Below are positions 7,051 to 16,510 of a stretch of DNA of 64,000 bases, one piece after another; within the stretch, counting starts at the first letter, position 1, and every line of letters starts with the position of its first letter. The notes below the pieces were generated by a model, which saw nothing but the letters and a program-made list of their open reading frames with translations, did no database searches and had not been told where the DNA came from. This DNA comes from Legionella_A sp963772805. Its GTDB lineage: Bacteria > Pseudomonadota > Gammaproteobacteria > Legionellales > Legionellaceae. The translations under genes were made by a program, and so were the position numbers. The DNA lies in the NCBI GenBank assembly GCA_963772805.1, contig CAVYYU010000008.1, positions 620,001 to 684,000 of the forward strand, written 5' to 3'.

Positions 7051-9780
7051 TCACTGGGGAAGAATTGCAAAACCGTATACTGCATCGCCGCCAATGCTGC
7101 TGAAACTGCCGCCAAGATAAACCGTACTGCCGCCTAGCGCCACAGCATTCATAAACCCGGTATTATCGACATTAGGATTCCAGGCGGTTGGTAACCCCGT
7201 ACCCACATCAATTGCGCCAACGAGATAGCGAGTTTGGCCGCCAATCTGGTAGAAAAGTCCACCAGCATAGATCGTGCTGCCGCTCAGCGCTATAATTCGC
7301 ACTTCACCATCGATATTAGGATTCCAGGTGGTAGACAGACCTGTAGTTGCATCAATGGCAGCAATGCGGTTGCGGGCTTGGCCACCAATGGTGGTAAAAG
7401 TTCCGCCAGCATAGACGGTGTTGCCGTTTAGCGCCAAGGTCTCCACACCATTGTTGGCATTAGGATTCCATGCGGTGGACAGACCTGTAGTCGTATCAAT
7501 AGCGGCAATGCGGTTGCGGGCTTGGCCGCCAATGGTGGTGAAGAAGCCGGCAGCATAGACCGTGCTGCCACTTAGCGCCAGGGCGTATACGCTAGCACTG
7601 GCATTAGGATCCCAGGCGGTAGGCACACCCGTGGTCGCATCAATTGCGCCAATGTGATTACGGGTTTGGCCGCTAATGGTAGTGAAATCCCCGCCAGCAT
7701 AGACCGTGCTGCCGCTCAGTGTTAAAACACGTATGAAGCCGTTGGCATTAGGATCCCAGGCTGTAGGCACACCCGTAGCTGTATCAATGGCAGTAATGCG
7801 GTTACGGGCTTGACCGCCAACGGTGGTGAACGCGCCACCGGCATAGAGCGTGCTGCCGCTTAGCGCCAGAGCGAGCACGCTGCTGTTGGCATTAGGATCC
7901 CAGGCAGTTGGCACACCCGTGGTCGCATTAATGGCGGCAATGTAATTGCGGGTTTGGCCACCTATGCTGCTGAAAGCACCGCCAGCGTAGATCGTGCTGC
8001 CGCTCAGCGCCAGGGTATTAACGGTACCGCTGGGAGCAGGATTCCAGGCAGTCGGTACACCCGTAGTTGTATCAATGGCGGCAAGACGGCTACGGGCTTG
8101 TCCGCCAATGGTGGTGAAGGCGCCACCTGCATAGAGCGTGCTGCCATTCAGTGCCAGGGAAAATACGAAGCTGCTGGCGTTAGGATCCCAGGCAGTGGGC
8201 ACACCCGTACCCGCATCAATTGCAGCAATGCGGTTGCGGGTTTGGCCGTTGATGGTGGTGAACGTACCGCCAGCATAAACCGTGGCGCCGCTTAGTGTCA
8301 GGGCATATACAGTGCTGTTGGCATTTGGATTCCAAGCGGTGGACAGACCTGTAGTCGTATCAATAGCGGCAATGCGGTTGCGGGTTTGCCCTCCAATGGT
8401 ACTGAAAGCGCCACCCGCGTAGATTACGCTACCGCTTAGTACTAGCGTTTTCACCTCACTGTTGGCATTAGGGTTCCAGGCCGTGGGGACACCCGTAGTC
8501 GCATCAATGGCGGCAATGTAGTTGCGGGTTTGGCCGCCAAGGTTGAAGAAAGTGCCGCCAACATAGACTATGCTGCCGCTTGGTACTATGGTCTCTACGG
8601 CGCTGACGGCATTAGGATTCCAGGAGGTGGGCACGCCCGTAGTGGTATTCACTGCGGCAATGTTATTACGGGTTTGGCCGCCTATGGTGGTGAAACTCCC
8701 TCCCACATAGAGCGTGCTGCCACTTAATGCCAGAGCATATACAGTTTGGCCGGCAACATTGGGATTGAAAGCCTGGTCAACAGTGCCATCGGCGTTAAGG
8801 TGGGCGATACGATTGCGTGCAGTACCGCCAACGCCGGTGAAATCACCACCAATATACCAGCCACCTGTCGTATCAGGTATGGCCGCATTTACGGTTCCAT
8901 TAACGCGCGCAAACACTGGAACGGGCACGGCAGTGCTGTCAGTAATCGGCACACCAGAGCCAGTATTGGGTCCTATCTTCGTGAAGTTGCCACCGAGATA
9001 AATCACATTATTTGCTAAGTCAGGAAGTATGACAGAAGGCGAACCTCCAACATTCGTCACCCAGGGCCAATTTACTGCCAGGGTAGCACTTACTGTATTC
9101 GTATTGCTGCCTGCAATAGACACAACAGCCGCTGGGTGATCTTGCGTGTTTGGGGTGAATATTAATTGGCAGCTTGCACCGGGTGCTAAATTTTGGCAAG
9201 CCGAACTATTCTGGGTAACATCGCCCCAATTGCTAGGCAGGGTTGCCGAAATTGTGGTGGCGGCAACAGATGATGTATTCGTCACGGTCAAAAAACGAGA
9301 TGTCCCTGGGGCTACCGATGAGGGTACAGGGAACAGTGTTAATGGCGAGCCGGAAATACTAATTGTTGCTCCACTGGAGGCGGTCACAGTAACATCGACT
9401 GAGAGTAAATTTGAATTATCTCCGCCGATCGAAATGGTTGTTGGTCCTTCTGCGAGTGTTGAGGTGAAGGTTATAGTGCAATTGGAATAAGGCTCAATTC
9501 TTGGGTAGCAGGTATTGCTCTGAGCCGTGATATTGCTGCCAGCGGGTATTCTGGGAATGACATTCTTTGCCGCATTCGCAGAGGTATTGGCAAGGGTAAC
9601 TGTGCCACTACTGCCTGCAGCAAAACTTAAACTGCAGTTAGCTAGATGATTAGCCGTATTGCTTTGGCTAGTAGCCGCTATGGTTAAGGTGCTGGTCTGT
9701 GTTGCTGCGTGGAGATAGGTCATCGTGGATAAGATTATTACTCCAAGACATAGCTTTGTTGTCAGGATATATTTATTCAT
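7051..9780 (-). CDS. Secreted delta-60-repeat beta-propeller protein, copy 1
   Basis: A 909-residue exported protein. A signal peptide (MNKYILTTKLCLGVIILST... ending LHA) is followed by two Ig-like choice-of-anchor-type segments (about 27-240) with paired cysteines (NTCYPRIEPYSNCTITF and SACQNLAPGASCQLIF). Next come 14 repeats of about 48 residues (144 nt) with core YxGGxFTTIGGQxRNxIAAID and linker TTGVPTAWNPNAN, which I assign to the delta-60 repeat/DUF5122 beta-propeller family. Ribosome site AGAGGGAT precedes ATG 9780. Function unknown; such proteins are usually extracellular adhesion or scaffold modules. Convergent with the gene at 6021. Duplicated at 10792-13517. Confidence 0.85.
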   Translation of the reverse strand: MNKYILTTKLCLGVIILSTMTYLHAATQTSTLTIAATSQSNTANHLANCSLSFAAGSSGTVTLANTSANAAKNVIPRIPAGSNITAQSNTCYPRIEPYSNCTITFTSTLAEGPTTISIGGDNSNLLSVDVTVTASSGATISISGSPLTLFPVPSSVAPGTSRFLTVTNTSSVAATTISATLPSNWGDVTQNSSACQNLAPGASCQLIFTPNTQDHPAAVVSIAGSNTNTVSATLAVNWPWVTNVGGSPSVILPDLANNVIYLGGNFTKIGPNTGSGVPITDSTAVPVPVFARVNGTVNAAIPDTTGGWYIGGDFTGVGGTARNRIAHLNADGTVDQAFNPNVAGQTVYALALSGSTLYVGGSFTTIGGQTRNNIAAVNTTTGVPTSWNPNAVSAVETIVPSGSIVYVGGTFFNLGGQTRNYIAAIDATTGVPTAWNPNANSEVKTLVLSGSVIYAGGAFSTIGGQTRNRIAAIDTTTGLSTAWNPNANSTVYALTLSGATVYAGGTFTTINGQTRNRIAAIDAGTGVPTAWDPNASSFVFSLALNGSTLYAGGAFTTIGGQARSRLAAIDTTTGVPTAWNPAPSGTVNTLALSGSTIYAGGAFSSIGGQTRNYIAAINATTGVPTAWDPNANSSVLALALSGSTLYAGGAFTTVGGQARNRITAIDTATGVPTAWDPNANGFIRVLTLSGSTVYAGGDFTTISGQTRNHIGAIDATTGVPTAWDPNASASVYALALSGSTVYAAGFFTTIGGQARNRIAAIDTTTGLSTAWNPNANNGVETLALNGNTVYAGGTFTTIGGQARNRIAAIDATTGLSTTWNPNIDGEVRIIALSGSTIYAGGLFYQIGGQTRYLVGAIDVGTGLPTAWNPNVDNTGFMNAVALGGSTVYLGGSFSSIGGDAVYGFAILPQ

Positions 9781-9890
9781 TATTTGAGATCCCTCTGAAA
9801 TTTAATTCCATATAAATTAAATCATAACGTCATGAAAATAGCTGAGTATCATATCATTTTTTTCTTAATATAATCATCTGTCAGGATAAT

Positions 9891-9976
9891 TCACTGACGA
9901 ATTAGTCGTCCATTGTTACCCGTGAAATCTGTTGTCTTTGTCGAGCGGTAAGGATTAATATCCAAGCCGCCTCGTC
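9891..9976 (-). pseudogene. queF 3' fragment captured at the duplication junction
   Basis: 86 bp on the minus strand encode the last 28 codons of QueF with the stop codon: GGLDINPYRST, then NNGRLIRQ and TGA, against GGLDINPYRST and KNRRLIRQ in the intact gene at 14855-15700. The fragment ends abruptly at 9976 and is joined to codon 35 of the gene duplicated from 6021. It is the scar of a tandem duplication and cannot be expressed as an enzyme. Confidence 0.9.
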
Positions 9977-10592
9977 ATTATTCAGTTAATCGTTGGTCAT
10001 CCCCGACGACGGCATAGACACAGAACAGATGGAGAAAGCAATGATTAGCAGGGCTAGCTCAAACTGTCGCTTTGATATTTTAGATAATCCTGATGAGATA
10101 ACAACTGAATGGAATAGATATTGGGATGAAACAGAGGAAGAGGCATCCATAATAGGCAATAATTGCGCGGTTGCTGCACAATGGTTTCTGACCAGGTTTG
10201 CTGGAATTCCAGCGCCGAGTTTAGTCAAGTTTCGTTCCGTCTCCGGTCATGCTTCCTGGTCGAATCATGTCGAACGCTGAGTTTTATGCAAACGCAAAAA
10301 CCGCCCGGATATCGCAGAGCAATATTCAAGGTTGTTTTTATATACGAGTATGGCATTGGCTACACTGGCATTTTCCTGCTCAATGTTTGGACTGGCCGTG
10401 GCCACTACAGTGTTAACCGCTGGGATCGCAGCATTAGCAGTAAGTGCTTGTGTTGCAGCAGGGCTTGTCAGCAGTTATGGATTTTTTAAAGCTTATAATA
10501 TTTTGTCTGCAAAAAATATAGCCGGCGATCAAAAGCCGCAAAGCAGGAATGAAGCATCCCCAGTAGATCAAGCTAGTACCATTTTTATTTAG
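9977..10592 (+). pseudogene. Truncated, frameshifted copy 2 of the 6021-6824 gene
   Basis: The first 34 codons are missing because copy 2 begins at the duplication junction (ATTATTCAG at 9977 equals 6124). A 41-bp deletion relative to copy 1 (after TTTAGTCAA, about 10229) shifts the frame and creates a stop at 10278-10280; a further one-base loss near 10300 restores the frame for the C-terminal membrane hairpin (10332-10592). The Cys helix (GNNCAVAAQWFLTRF) survives but the His strand is lost. Reading frames from 9993 and 10332 are remnants rather than genes. Confidence 0.9.
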
Positions 10593-10638
10593 TTTTGACA
10601 GGTTATCCTAGACAAAATGAGCATCATGTATTCGTACC

Positions 10639-10728
10639 GTAGGTTGGTGCTGAGCGGTAGCGAAGCCCAACAATCGTGGCACAGGAAGCGCCCTTGTTGG
10701 GCTTCGCTACCGCTCAGCACCAACCTAC
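10639..10728. repeat. 34-bp inverted repeat, second copy
   Basis: Perfect 34-bp arms at 10639-10672 and 10695-10728, identical in sequence to the arms at 6898-6931/6954-6987. Only one unit is present here, so either copy 1 gained or copy 2 lost a tandem unit after duplication. Between convergent reading frames; possible bidirectional terminator. Confidence 0.85.
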
Positions 10729-10791
10729 ATCAACTTGTTAAAACCAAATGGAAACAGTACTGGTTTCACATTTGCGTGATAATAAATCCTG

Positions 10792-13517
10792 TCACTGGGG
10801 TATGATTGCAAAATCAGTTACTGCATCACCGCCAATGTTGTTGAAAACGCCGCCAATATAAACCGTACTGCCGCTTAGCGCCAGAGCACTCACAATCCCG
10901 CTCGCTTCGACATTAGGATTCCATGCGGTTGGTAAACCTGTACCCGCATCAATTGCGCCAACGAGATTGCGAGTTTGGCCGCCAATGTTGATGAAATTAC
11001 CGCCAGCATAGATCGTGCTGCCGCTCAGCGCTATGATTTGTACTTCACCGTTGATGTTAGGATTCCAGGTGGTAGACAGACCTGTAGTTGCATCAATGGC
11101 GGCAATGTGGTTGCGGGCTTGGCCGCCAATGCTGTTGAAATTACCGCCAGCATAGACTGTGTTGCCGTTTAGCACCAAGGTCTCCACAAAATTGTTAGCA
11201 TTAGGATCCCAGGCGGTAGACGCGCCCGTTGTTGCATCAAGGGCCGCAATGCGGTTGCGGGTTTGGCCGCTAATGGTGGTGAAGAAGCCGGCAGCATAGA
11301 CCGTGCTGCCATTTAGCGCTAGGGCGTACACGGCGCCACTGGCATTAGGATCCCAGGCGGTTGGCACGCCCGTGGCCACATCAATTGCGCCAATGTGACT
11401 ACGGGTTTGGCCGCCAATGGTGGTGAAATCCCCTCCAGCATAGACCGTGCTGCCGCTCAGTGTCAGGGTACGTATGAAGGAGTTGGCATTAGGATTCCAT
11501 GCGGTAGGTACACCCGTAGCTGTATCAATGGCAGCAATGTTGTTGCGGGCTTGACCACCCATGGTGGTGAACGCGCCGCCAGCATAGAGTGTGCTGCCGT
11601 TTAGCGCCAGAGCGAGCACGCTGCTGTTGGCATTGGGATCCCAGGCAGTTGGCACACCCGTGGCTGCATTAATGGCGGCAATGTAATTGCGGTTTTGGCC
11701 ACCTATGCTGCTGAAAGCACCGCCAGCGTAGACCGTGCTTCCGCTCAGTGCCAGGGTATTTACGGTACCGTTGGGATCAGGATTCCAGGCAGTCGGTACA
11801 CCCGTAGTTGCATCAATGGCGGCAAGGCGGCTGCGGGCTTGACCGCTCATAGTGGTAAATGCGCCTCCAGCATAGAGCGTATTGCCATTCAGTGCCAAGG
11901 ATAATACGAAGCTGCTGGCGTTAGGATCCCAGGCAGTGGGCACACCCGTACCCGTATCAATTGCAGCAATGCGGTTGCGGGCTTGCCCGCCAATGGTGGT
12001 GAACGTGCCGCTAGCATAGATCGTGGCGCCGCTTGGTACCAGGGCATATACAGCGCTGTTGGCATTAGGATTCCAAGCGGTGGACAGACCTGTAGTCGTA
12101 TCAATAGCGGCAATGCTGTTGCGGGCTTGGCCGCCAATGTTGGAAAAACTCCCGCCAGCGTAGATTATGCTACCGCTTAGTACTAGAGTTTTCACCTCAC
12201 CGTTGGCATTAGGGTTCCAGGCCGTGGGGACACCCGTAGTCGCATCAATGGCGGCAATGTTGTTGCGGGCTTGGCCGCCAAGGTTGAAGAAATTGCCGCC
12301 AGCGTAGATTATGCTACCGCTTAGTACTAGAGTTGTCACCTCACCGTTGGCATTAGGGTTCCAGGCCGTGGGGACACCCGTAGTCGCATCAATGGCGGCA
12401 ATGTAATTACGGGTTTGGCCGCCAATGGTGGTGAAACTCCCTCCCACATAGAGCGTGCTGCCACTTAGCGCCAGAGCAGATACGGGATTGTTGGCATTGG
12501 GATTAAAAGTCTGGTCAACAGTGCCATCGGCGTTAAGGTGGGCGATACGATTGCGTGCAGTACCGCTAACGCTGGTGAAAGTACCACCAATATACCAGCC
12601 ACCTGTTGTATCAGGTATGGCTACATTTACGTTTTCATTAACGCGCGCAAACCCTGGCACGGGCAAGCCAGTGCTTTCAGTAATCGGCACGCCAAAGCCG
12701 GTATTGGGTCCTATCTTCGTGAAGTTGCCGCCGAGATAAATCACATTATTTGCTAAGTCAGGAAGTATGACAGAAGGCGCACTGCCAACATTAATCACCC
12801 AAGGCCAATTTACTGCCAGGGTAGCACTTACTGTATTCGTATTGTTGCCAGCAATAGAGACAACAGCCGCTGGGTGATCTTGCGTGTTTGGGGTGAATAT
12901 TAACTGGCAGCTTGCACTGGGTGCTAAATTTTGGCAAGCCGAACTATTCTGGGTAACATCGCCCCAATTGCTAGGCAGGGTTGCCGAAATTGTGGTGGCG
13001 GCAACAGATGATGTATTCGTCACGGTCAAAAAACGAGATGTCCCTGGGGCTACCGATGAGGGTACAGGGAACAGTGTTAATGGCGAGCCGGAAATACTAA
13101 TTGTTGCTCCACTGGAGGCGGTCACAGTAACATCGACTGAGAGTAAATTTGAATTATCTCCGCCGATCGAAATGGTTGTTGGTCCTTCTGCGAGTGCTGA
13201 GGTGAAGGTTATAGTGCAATTGGAATAAGGCTCAATTCTTGGGTAGCAGGTATTGCTCTGAACCGTGATATTGCTGCCAGCGGGTATTCTGGGAATGACA
13301 TTCTTTGCCGCATTCGCAGAGGTATTGGCAAGAGTAACTGTGCCACTATTGCCTGCAGCAAAACTTATACTGCAGTTAGCTAGATAATTAGCCGTATTGC
13401 TTTGGCTCGTAGCCGCTATGGTTAAGGTGCTGGTCTGGGTTGCCGCGTGAGACAGGTCATCGTGAATAAGATTATTATTCCAAGACATAGTTTTGTTGTA
13501 AGGATATATTTATTCAT
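10792..13517 (-). pseudogene. Delta-60-repeat beta-propeller protein, copy 2, signal peptide frameshifted
   Basis: A paralogue of 7051-9780 with the same domain order and again 14 repeats; the body is fully open (898 residues from an internal ATG at 13488). The native start at 13517 and signal peptide (MNKYILTTKLCLGIIILFT) are present, but one base is missing: CTCCACGCAGC in copy 1 is CTCACGCGGC here (about 13449). The native start therefore reads out of frame into the mature domain. The ATG at 13488 lacks a signal peptide and a good ribosome site. The product is probably not exported, so I call it a recent pseudogene; a sequencing error at one base is the alternative. Confidence 0.75.
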
Positions 13518-13674
13518 TATTTGAGATCCCTCTGAAATTTAATTCCATATAATTAAATCATAACGTCATGAAAATAGCTGAGTATCATATCATTTTTTCT
13601 TAATATAATCATTTATCAGGATAATTCACTCAGGGCAAGATCACCAAAATCTTTTAAATAGCAGCGAGCTATGA

Positions 13675-13710
13675 TCAAATAGCCACATTTTATAAAATGA
13701 GGCTATTTGA
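13675..13710 (+). promoter_or_regulatory. Hairpin over the transposase ribosome-binding site
   Basis: TCAAATAGCC (13675-13684) pairs perfectly with GGCTATTTGA (13701-13710), extended by CATTTT/AAAATG; the 3' arm ends at the base before ATG 13711 and contains the GAGG ribosome site (13699-13702). In several IS families such a stem blocks translation from read-through transcripts entering from outside. Structure seen; role inferred. Confidence 0.55.
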
Positions 13711-14829
13711 ATGTCTAATGGTTTAGTAGAGTATTTTGGTGATTTACCCGATCCACGTGTAAGAGGCCGGACAGATTACCCACTAATAGAGATTGTATTT
13801 CTCTGTATCAGCGCAATTGTTTCTGGATTTGACGGCTGGGAAGCCATAGAAGATTTTGGACATGGTAAATTGGATTGGCTGAGAAAATTTTTGCCTTACG
13901 AAAATGGTATACCTCGTCATGATACGGTTGCTCGAGTGATGTCTTGTTTATCACCAAAAGCACTTCAATCCTGTTTTATAAGCTGGGTTCAATCGATAGC
14001 TAAAATAACAGATGGAGAAATCGTAGCCATTGATGGAAAACAAGCCCGTCGCTCTTACGATAAAAAGAATCGTAAAGCAGCGATCCATATGGTTAGTGCA
14101 TGGGCTTGCCAAAATGGCGTGGTTTTAGGGCAGCAAAAAACAGATACAAAATCTAATGAGATAACGGCAATCCCGCAGTTGCTTGATATTCTGGAACTAA
14201 AAGGATGTATTGTTACTATTGATGCAATGGGATGCCAACGCGATATTGCAAAAAAAATACGTGAATGCGAAGCCGATTATGTTTTAGCACTCAAAGGGAA
14301 TCAAAGCGAACTACAAGAGATGGTGAGCGATTTTTTTTCAACAGCGATTAAAAAAAATTTTGCGGCTGTTGAGCACTCTAGAGCTGAAGAAAATGATTAT
14401 GGTCATGGACGAATTGAATCAAGAGTTTGTTATGCTATTCCTTTACCTGATTACCTTAAAGATTTTCGCAAAGAGTGGGCTGATTTAAAAAGTTTGATTT
14501 GCATTATATCTTCTCGTGACATTAATAATGTTGTTACTCAGGAAAAACGTTATTATATTAGCTCACTTGAGGCTAATGCGCCTAAAATCAACCATGCAAT
14601 CCGATGTCATTGGCACGTTGAAAATTCCTTGCATTGGGTTATGGATGTTACGTTTAAAGAAGATGACTCAAGAATTAGACGGGGAGTGGCTGCAGAGAAC
14701 ATGAGTGTTATGCGACACCTTGCGTTGAATTTGATAAGAAAAGAGTCGGAATCAAAGTTTTCAGTTCCTCGAAAAAGACGAAAAGCGAGTCTTTATGACG
14801 AATATAGGGAAAAGGTGTTAGGAATTTGA
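13711..14829 (+). CDS. ISAs1-family transposase (DDE)
   Basis: A 372-residue transposase with the ISAs1 N-terminus (YFGDLPDPRVRGRTDYPLIEI; DUF4372-like DDE_Tnp_1-associated region), the catalytic core AIDGKQARRS (first Asp), VTIDAMGCQ (second Asp) and HVENSLHWVMDVTFKEDDSRIR (Glu region), and a basic tail. Full length with no stops, so the element may still be active. Starts at ATG 13711 inside the IS. Confidence 0.95.
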   Translation: MSNGLVEYFGDLPDPRVRGRTDYPLIEIVFLCISAIVSGFDGWEAIEDFGHGKLDWLRKFLPYENGIPRHDTVARVMSCLSPKALQSCFISWVQSIAKITDGEIVAIDGKQARRSYDKKNRKAAIHMVSAWACQNGVVLGQQKTDTKSNEITAIPQLLDILELKGCIVTIDAMGCQRDIAKKIRECEADYVLALKGNQSELQEMVSDFFSTAIKKNFAAVEHSRAEENDYGHGRIESRVCYAIPLPDYLKDFRKEWADLKSLICIISSRDINNVVTQEKRYYISSLEANAPKINHAIRCHWHVENSLHWVMDVTFKEDDSRIRRGVAAENMSVMRHLALNLIRKESESKFSVPRKRRKASLYDEYREKVLGI

Positions 14830-14854
14830 ACTTTGACGCTCTTGCCCTGATAAT

Positions 14855-15700
14855 TCACTGTCGTATTAATCGTCTGTTTTTACCCGCAAAATCTGCTTTC
14901 GTTGTAGAGCGGTAAGGATTAATATCCAAACCGCCTCGTCGAGTGTAGCGACCATAGACGCTAAGCTCTTCGGGATTGCAGTGCGTTAGAATATCGACAA
15001 AGATCCGCTCAATGCATTGTTCGTGAAATTCATTATGATTTCTGAATGAAACAAGATACTTCAGCAAACCTTCACGGTTTATTTGTGGCCCTGTGTATGC
15101 AATTTGCACGCTGCCCCAGTCAGGCTGATTGGTAACGAGACAATTTGATTTCAATAAGTCCGAATATAAAATTTCTTCTACCACAGCATCATGAGTCGAA
15201 AGAAAAGAGGGTTCAACCAAATAGACGGAACAATCAACATCAAGGGCATCAATGCTCTCACCCGTGAAGCGATCTAGCTGGAGCATTGGGTTGTTATTTA
15301 ATTGATGAATAGCAATGAAGACTTCAGAATTGATATTTTTCTCAAGGTCTTCTTTGATGCGATGTTCAACCTCAGCGAGGGATTTGAACTGGGTGTTATT
15401 GAATGAATTGAAATAAAGTTTTAATGATTTAGATTCAATCAGATACGGTGAGCTGCAGTCGTAGATAATCTCAGCTATTGCTACAATGGGCTTTCCTTTC
15501 TCATTAAGCCATGAGACTTCATAATGATTCCATAAATCAAACCCATTGAAAGGTAGTGGGTCCGTATTAATACCAATTTCCAGTCTTTTTCCTGCTCTGG
15601 CTATAGGAAATAAGCGGTCTGGATTATAGCTTAAATCGTGCTCAGATTTTTTCCCTAACTCAGAATGGTGAGCAATCTTTTGTTCGTCTGACATATACAA
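14855..15700 (-). CDS. queF: NADPH-dependent 7-cyano-7-deazaguanine reductase QueF
   Basis: Reduces preQ0 to preQ1 in queuosine tRNA modification. This is the long, bimodular (YqcD-type) form, 281 residues. Visible: the substrate/NADPH motif ESKSLKLYFNS (E89), the catalytic Cys in KSNCLVTNQPDWG (C187, with D194) and HEQCIERIF (E227). The stop codon lies inside the 10-bp target repeat of the adjacent IS, which inserted 5 bp beyond it. The last 28 codons are also present as a duplicated fragment at 9891-9976. A second start two codons in (MSDEQKI) is possible. Confidence 0.95.
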   Translation of the reverse strand: MYMSDEQKIAHHSELGKKSEHDLSYNPDRLFPIARAGKRLEIGINTDPLPFNGFDLWNHYEVSWLNEKGKPIVAIAEIIYDCSSPYLIESKSLKLYFNSFNNTQFKSLAEVEHRIKEDLEKNINSEVFIAIHQLNNNPMLQLDRFTGESIDALDVDCSVYLVEPSFLSTHDAVVEEILYSDLLKSNCLVTNQPDWGSVQIAYTGPQINREGLLKYLVSFRNHNEFHEQCIERIFVDILTHCNPEELSVYGRYTRRGGLDINPYRSTTKADFAGKNRRLIRQ

Positions 15701-15707
15701 CGAGATC

Positions 15708-16409
15708 CTATGCTGTTTTTTTAGAAACTGGAAATTGGTTTAACGCGTGCGTAATTTCCTGATAAAGCTCCGGTAACCAGCGGGGTTGGGCAAAGGTTGA
15801 GGTTGCTGGTTTTTCGCGGCGTAAGTCATTGGGTGCAATAATGACCTGTACGTGGCCTAAGCCTACTCGGCGAACGAGAAGAAACAGTTGATCAATAGCT
15901 TTATCTCCCACAGCAAGACAACCCACAGAAACTGCTTTTCCGTGCAAAAATATATCCCCACCCAGTTTACGACGTCCATCTTTGCTCGCTTGCAAGCGAT
16001 CAAAGTGATTAGGATAATTTATCATTAGCGATAAATGCATGGAGCTGAAAGGGTTGAATGTAGTTAGGCGATAAACTCCTTCGGGAATTTGCAGATCATG
16101 TTCTTTTAGCTTTGGCCCAAGTCGACCGCTAAATGCAGTTAAAGGATAAGTATGAATATAACGCCATGATTCGTTTTCATTTTTAGCCCAAAGCTCTATG
16201 TGTCTGTTTTTTTTAAAGGTTAAAAGTGCAATGTCGCGAGGCGGGTAAGCTACATCTGCTTTTTTAAAGTAAGTCTTGAGTTGGGGTTCGTGGTGCAAAC
16301 CATATTGCATCACGGCCTTATCAATAGCCTTATCGATGCTTACTTTGTGAGCCATGCTGAAAGTAAGGGCGCTATGAATCAATAAAAGTGTAAGAATTAA
16401 ATATCGCAT
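15708..16409 (-). CDS. L,D-transpeptidase-fold protein, YafK (LdtF/DpaA) type
   Basis: A periplasmic YkuD-domain protein. The active-site segment GGDIFLHGKAVSVGCLAVGD has the His and Cys of the family, in the YafK-like arrangement HGxxxSxGC followed by a GDKAIDQLF helix. In E. coli the YafK member acts on the Lpp-peptidoglycan link rather than making 3-3 crosslinks, so a role in wall remodelling or outer-membrane tethering is likely. I placed the start at ATG 16409, which gives a clean signal peptide (MRYLILTLLLIHSALTFSMA); ATGs at 16427 and 16475 would add 6 or 22 residues. It is 7 bp upstream of queF on the same strand. Confidence 0.8.
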   Translation of the reverse strand: MRYLILTLLLIHSALTFSMAHKVSIDKAIDKAVMQYGLHHEPQLKTYFKKADVAYPPRDIALLTFKKNRHIELWAKNENESWRYIHTYPLTAFSGRLGPKLKEHDLQIPEGVYRLTTFNPFSSMHLSLMINYPNHFDRLQASKDGRRKLGGDIFLHGKAVSVGCLAVGDKAIDQLFLLVRRVGLGHVQVIIAPNDLRREKPATSTFAQPRWLPELYQEITHALNQFPVSKKTA

Positions 16410-16510
16410 AATACCGTCAAAACTCATTTTTACGAATGTTAACAAAAACAACGCAACAGGACAATTTATAATCACAGTAAGCTGTTAAATCCTTTGGGTC
16501 TCTTATCCGC

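Larger units (their letters stand above)
13631..14849 (+). mobile_element. ISAs1-family insertion sequence, complete
   Basis: 1219 bp bounded by inverted ends: CAGGGCAAGATCACCAAAAT at 13631 and, on the other strand, CAGGGCAAGAGCGTCAAAGT ending at 14849; the outer 10 bp are perfect. Flanked by a 10-bp direct repeat ATAATTCACT (13621-13630 and 14850-14859). The uninterrupted counterpart in duplication copy 1 has this 10-mer once, which confirms the target duplication. It contains one transposase gene (13711-14829). The insertion falls at the stop codon of queF without altering the protein. Confidence 0.95.

Noticed and set aside
7234..9490. Several plus-strand reading frames opposite the first propeller gene, some repeating every 144 bases
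   Set aside because: They mirror the repeats of the coding strand, share its periodicity, and have no ribosome sites; shadows of the minus-strand gene. The same holds for 10975-13228.
10617..10805. Small plus-strand frame beginning inside the inverted repeat at 10639
   Set aside because: It is a translation of the REP-like palindrome and intergenic DNA, with no ribosome site.
7051..13488. Regularly spaced 144-bp repeats that might suggest a CRISPR array
   Set aside because: Repeats and 'spacers' are all coding and in frame, the unit is far too long, and no cas genes are present.
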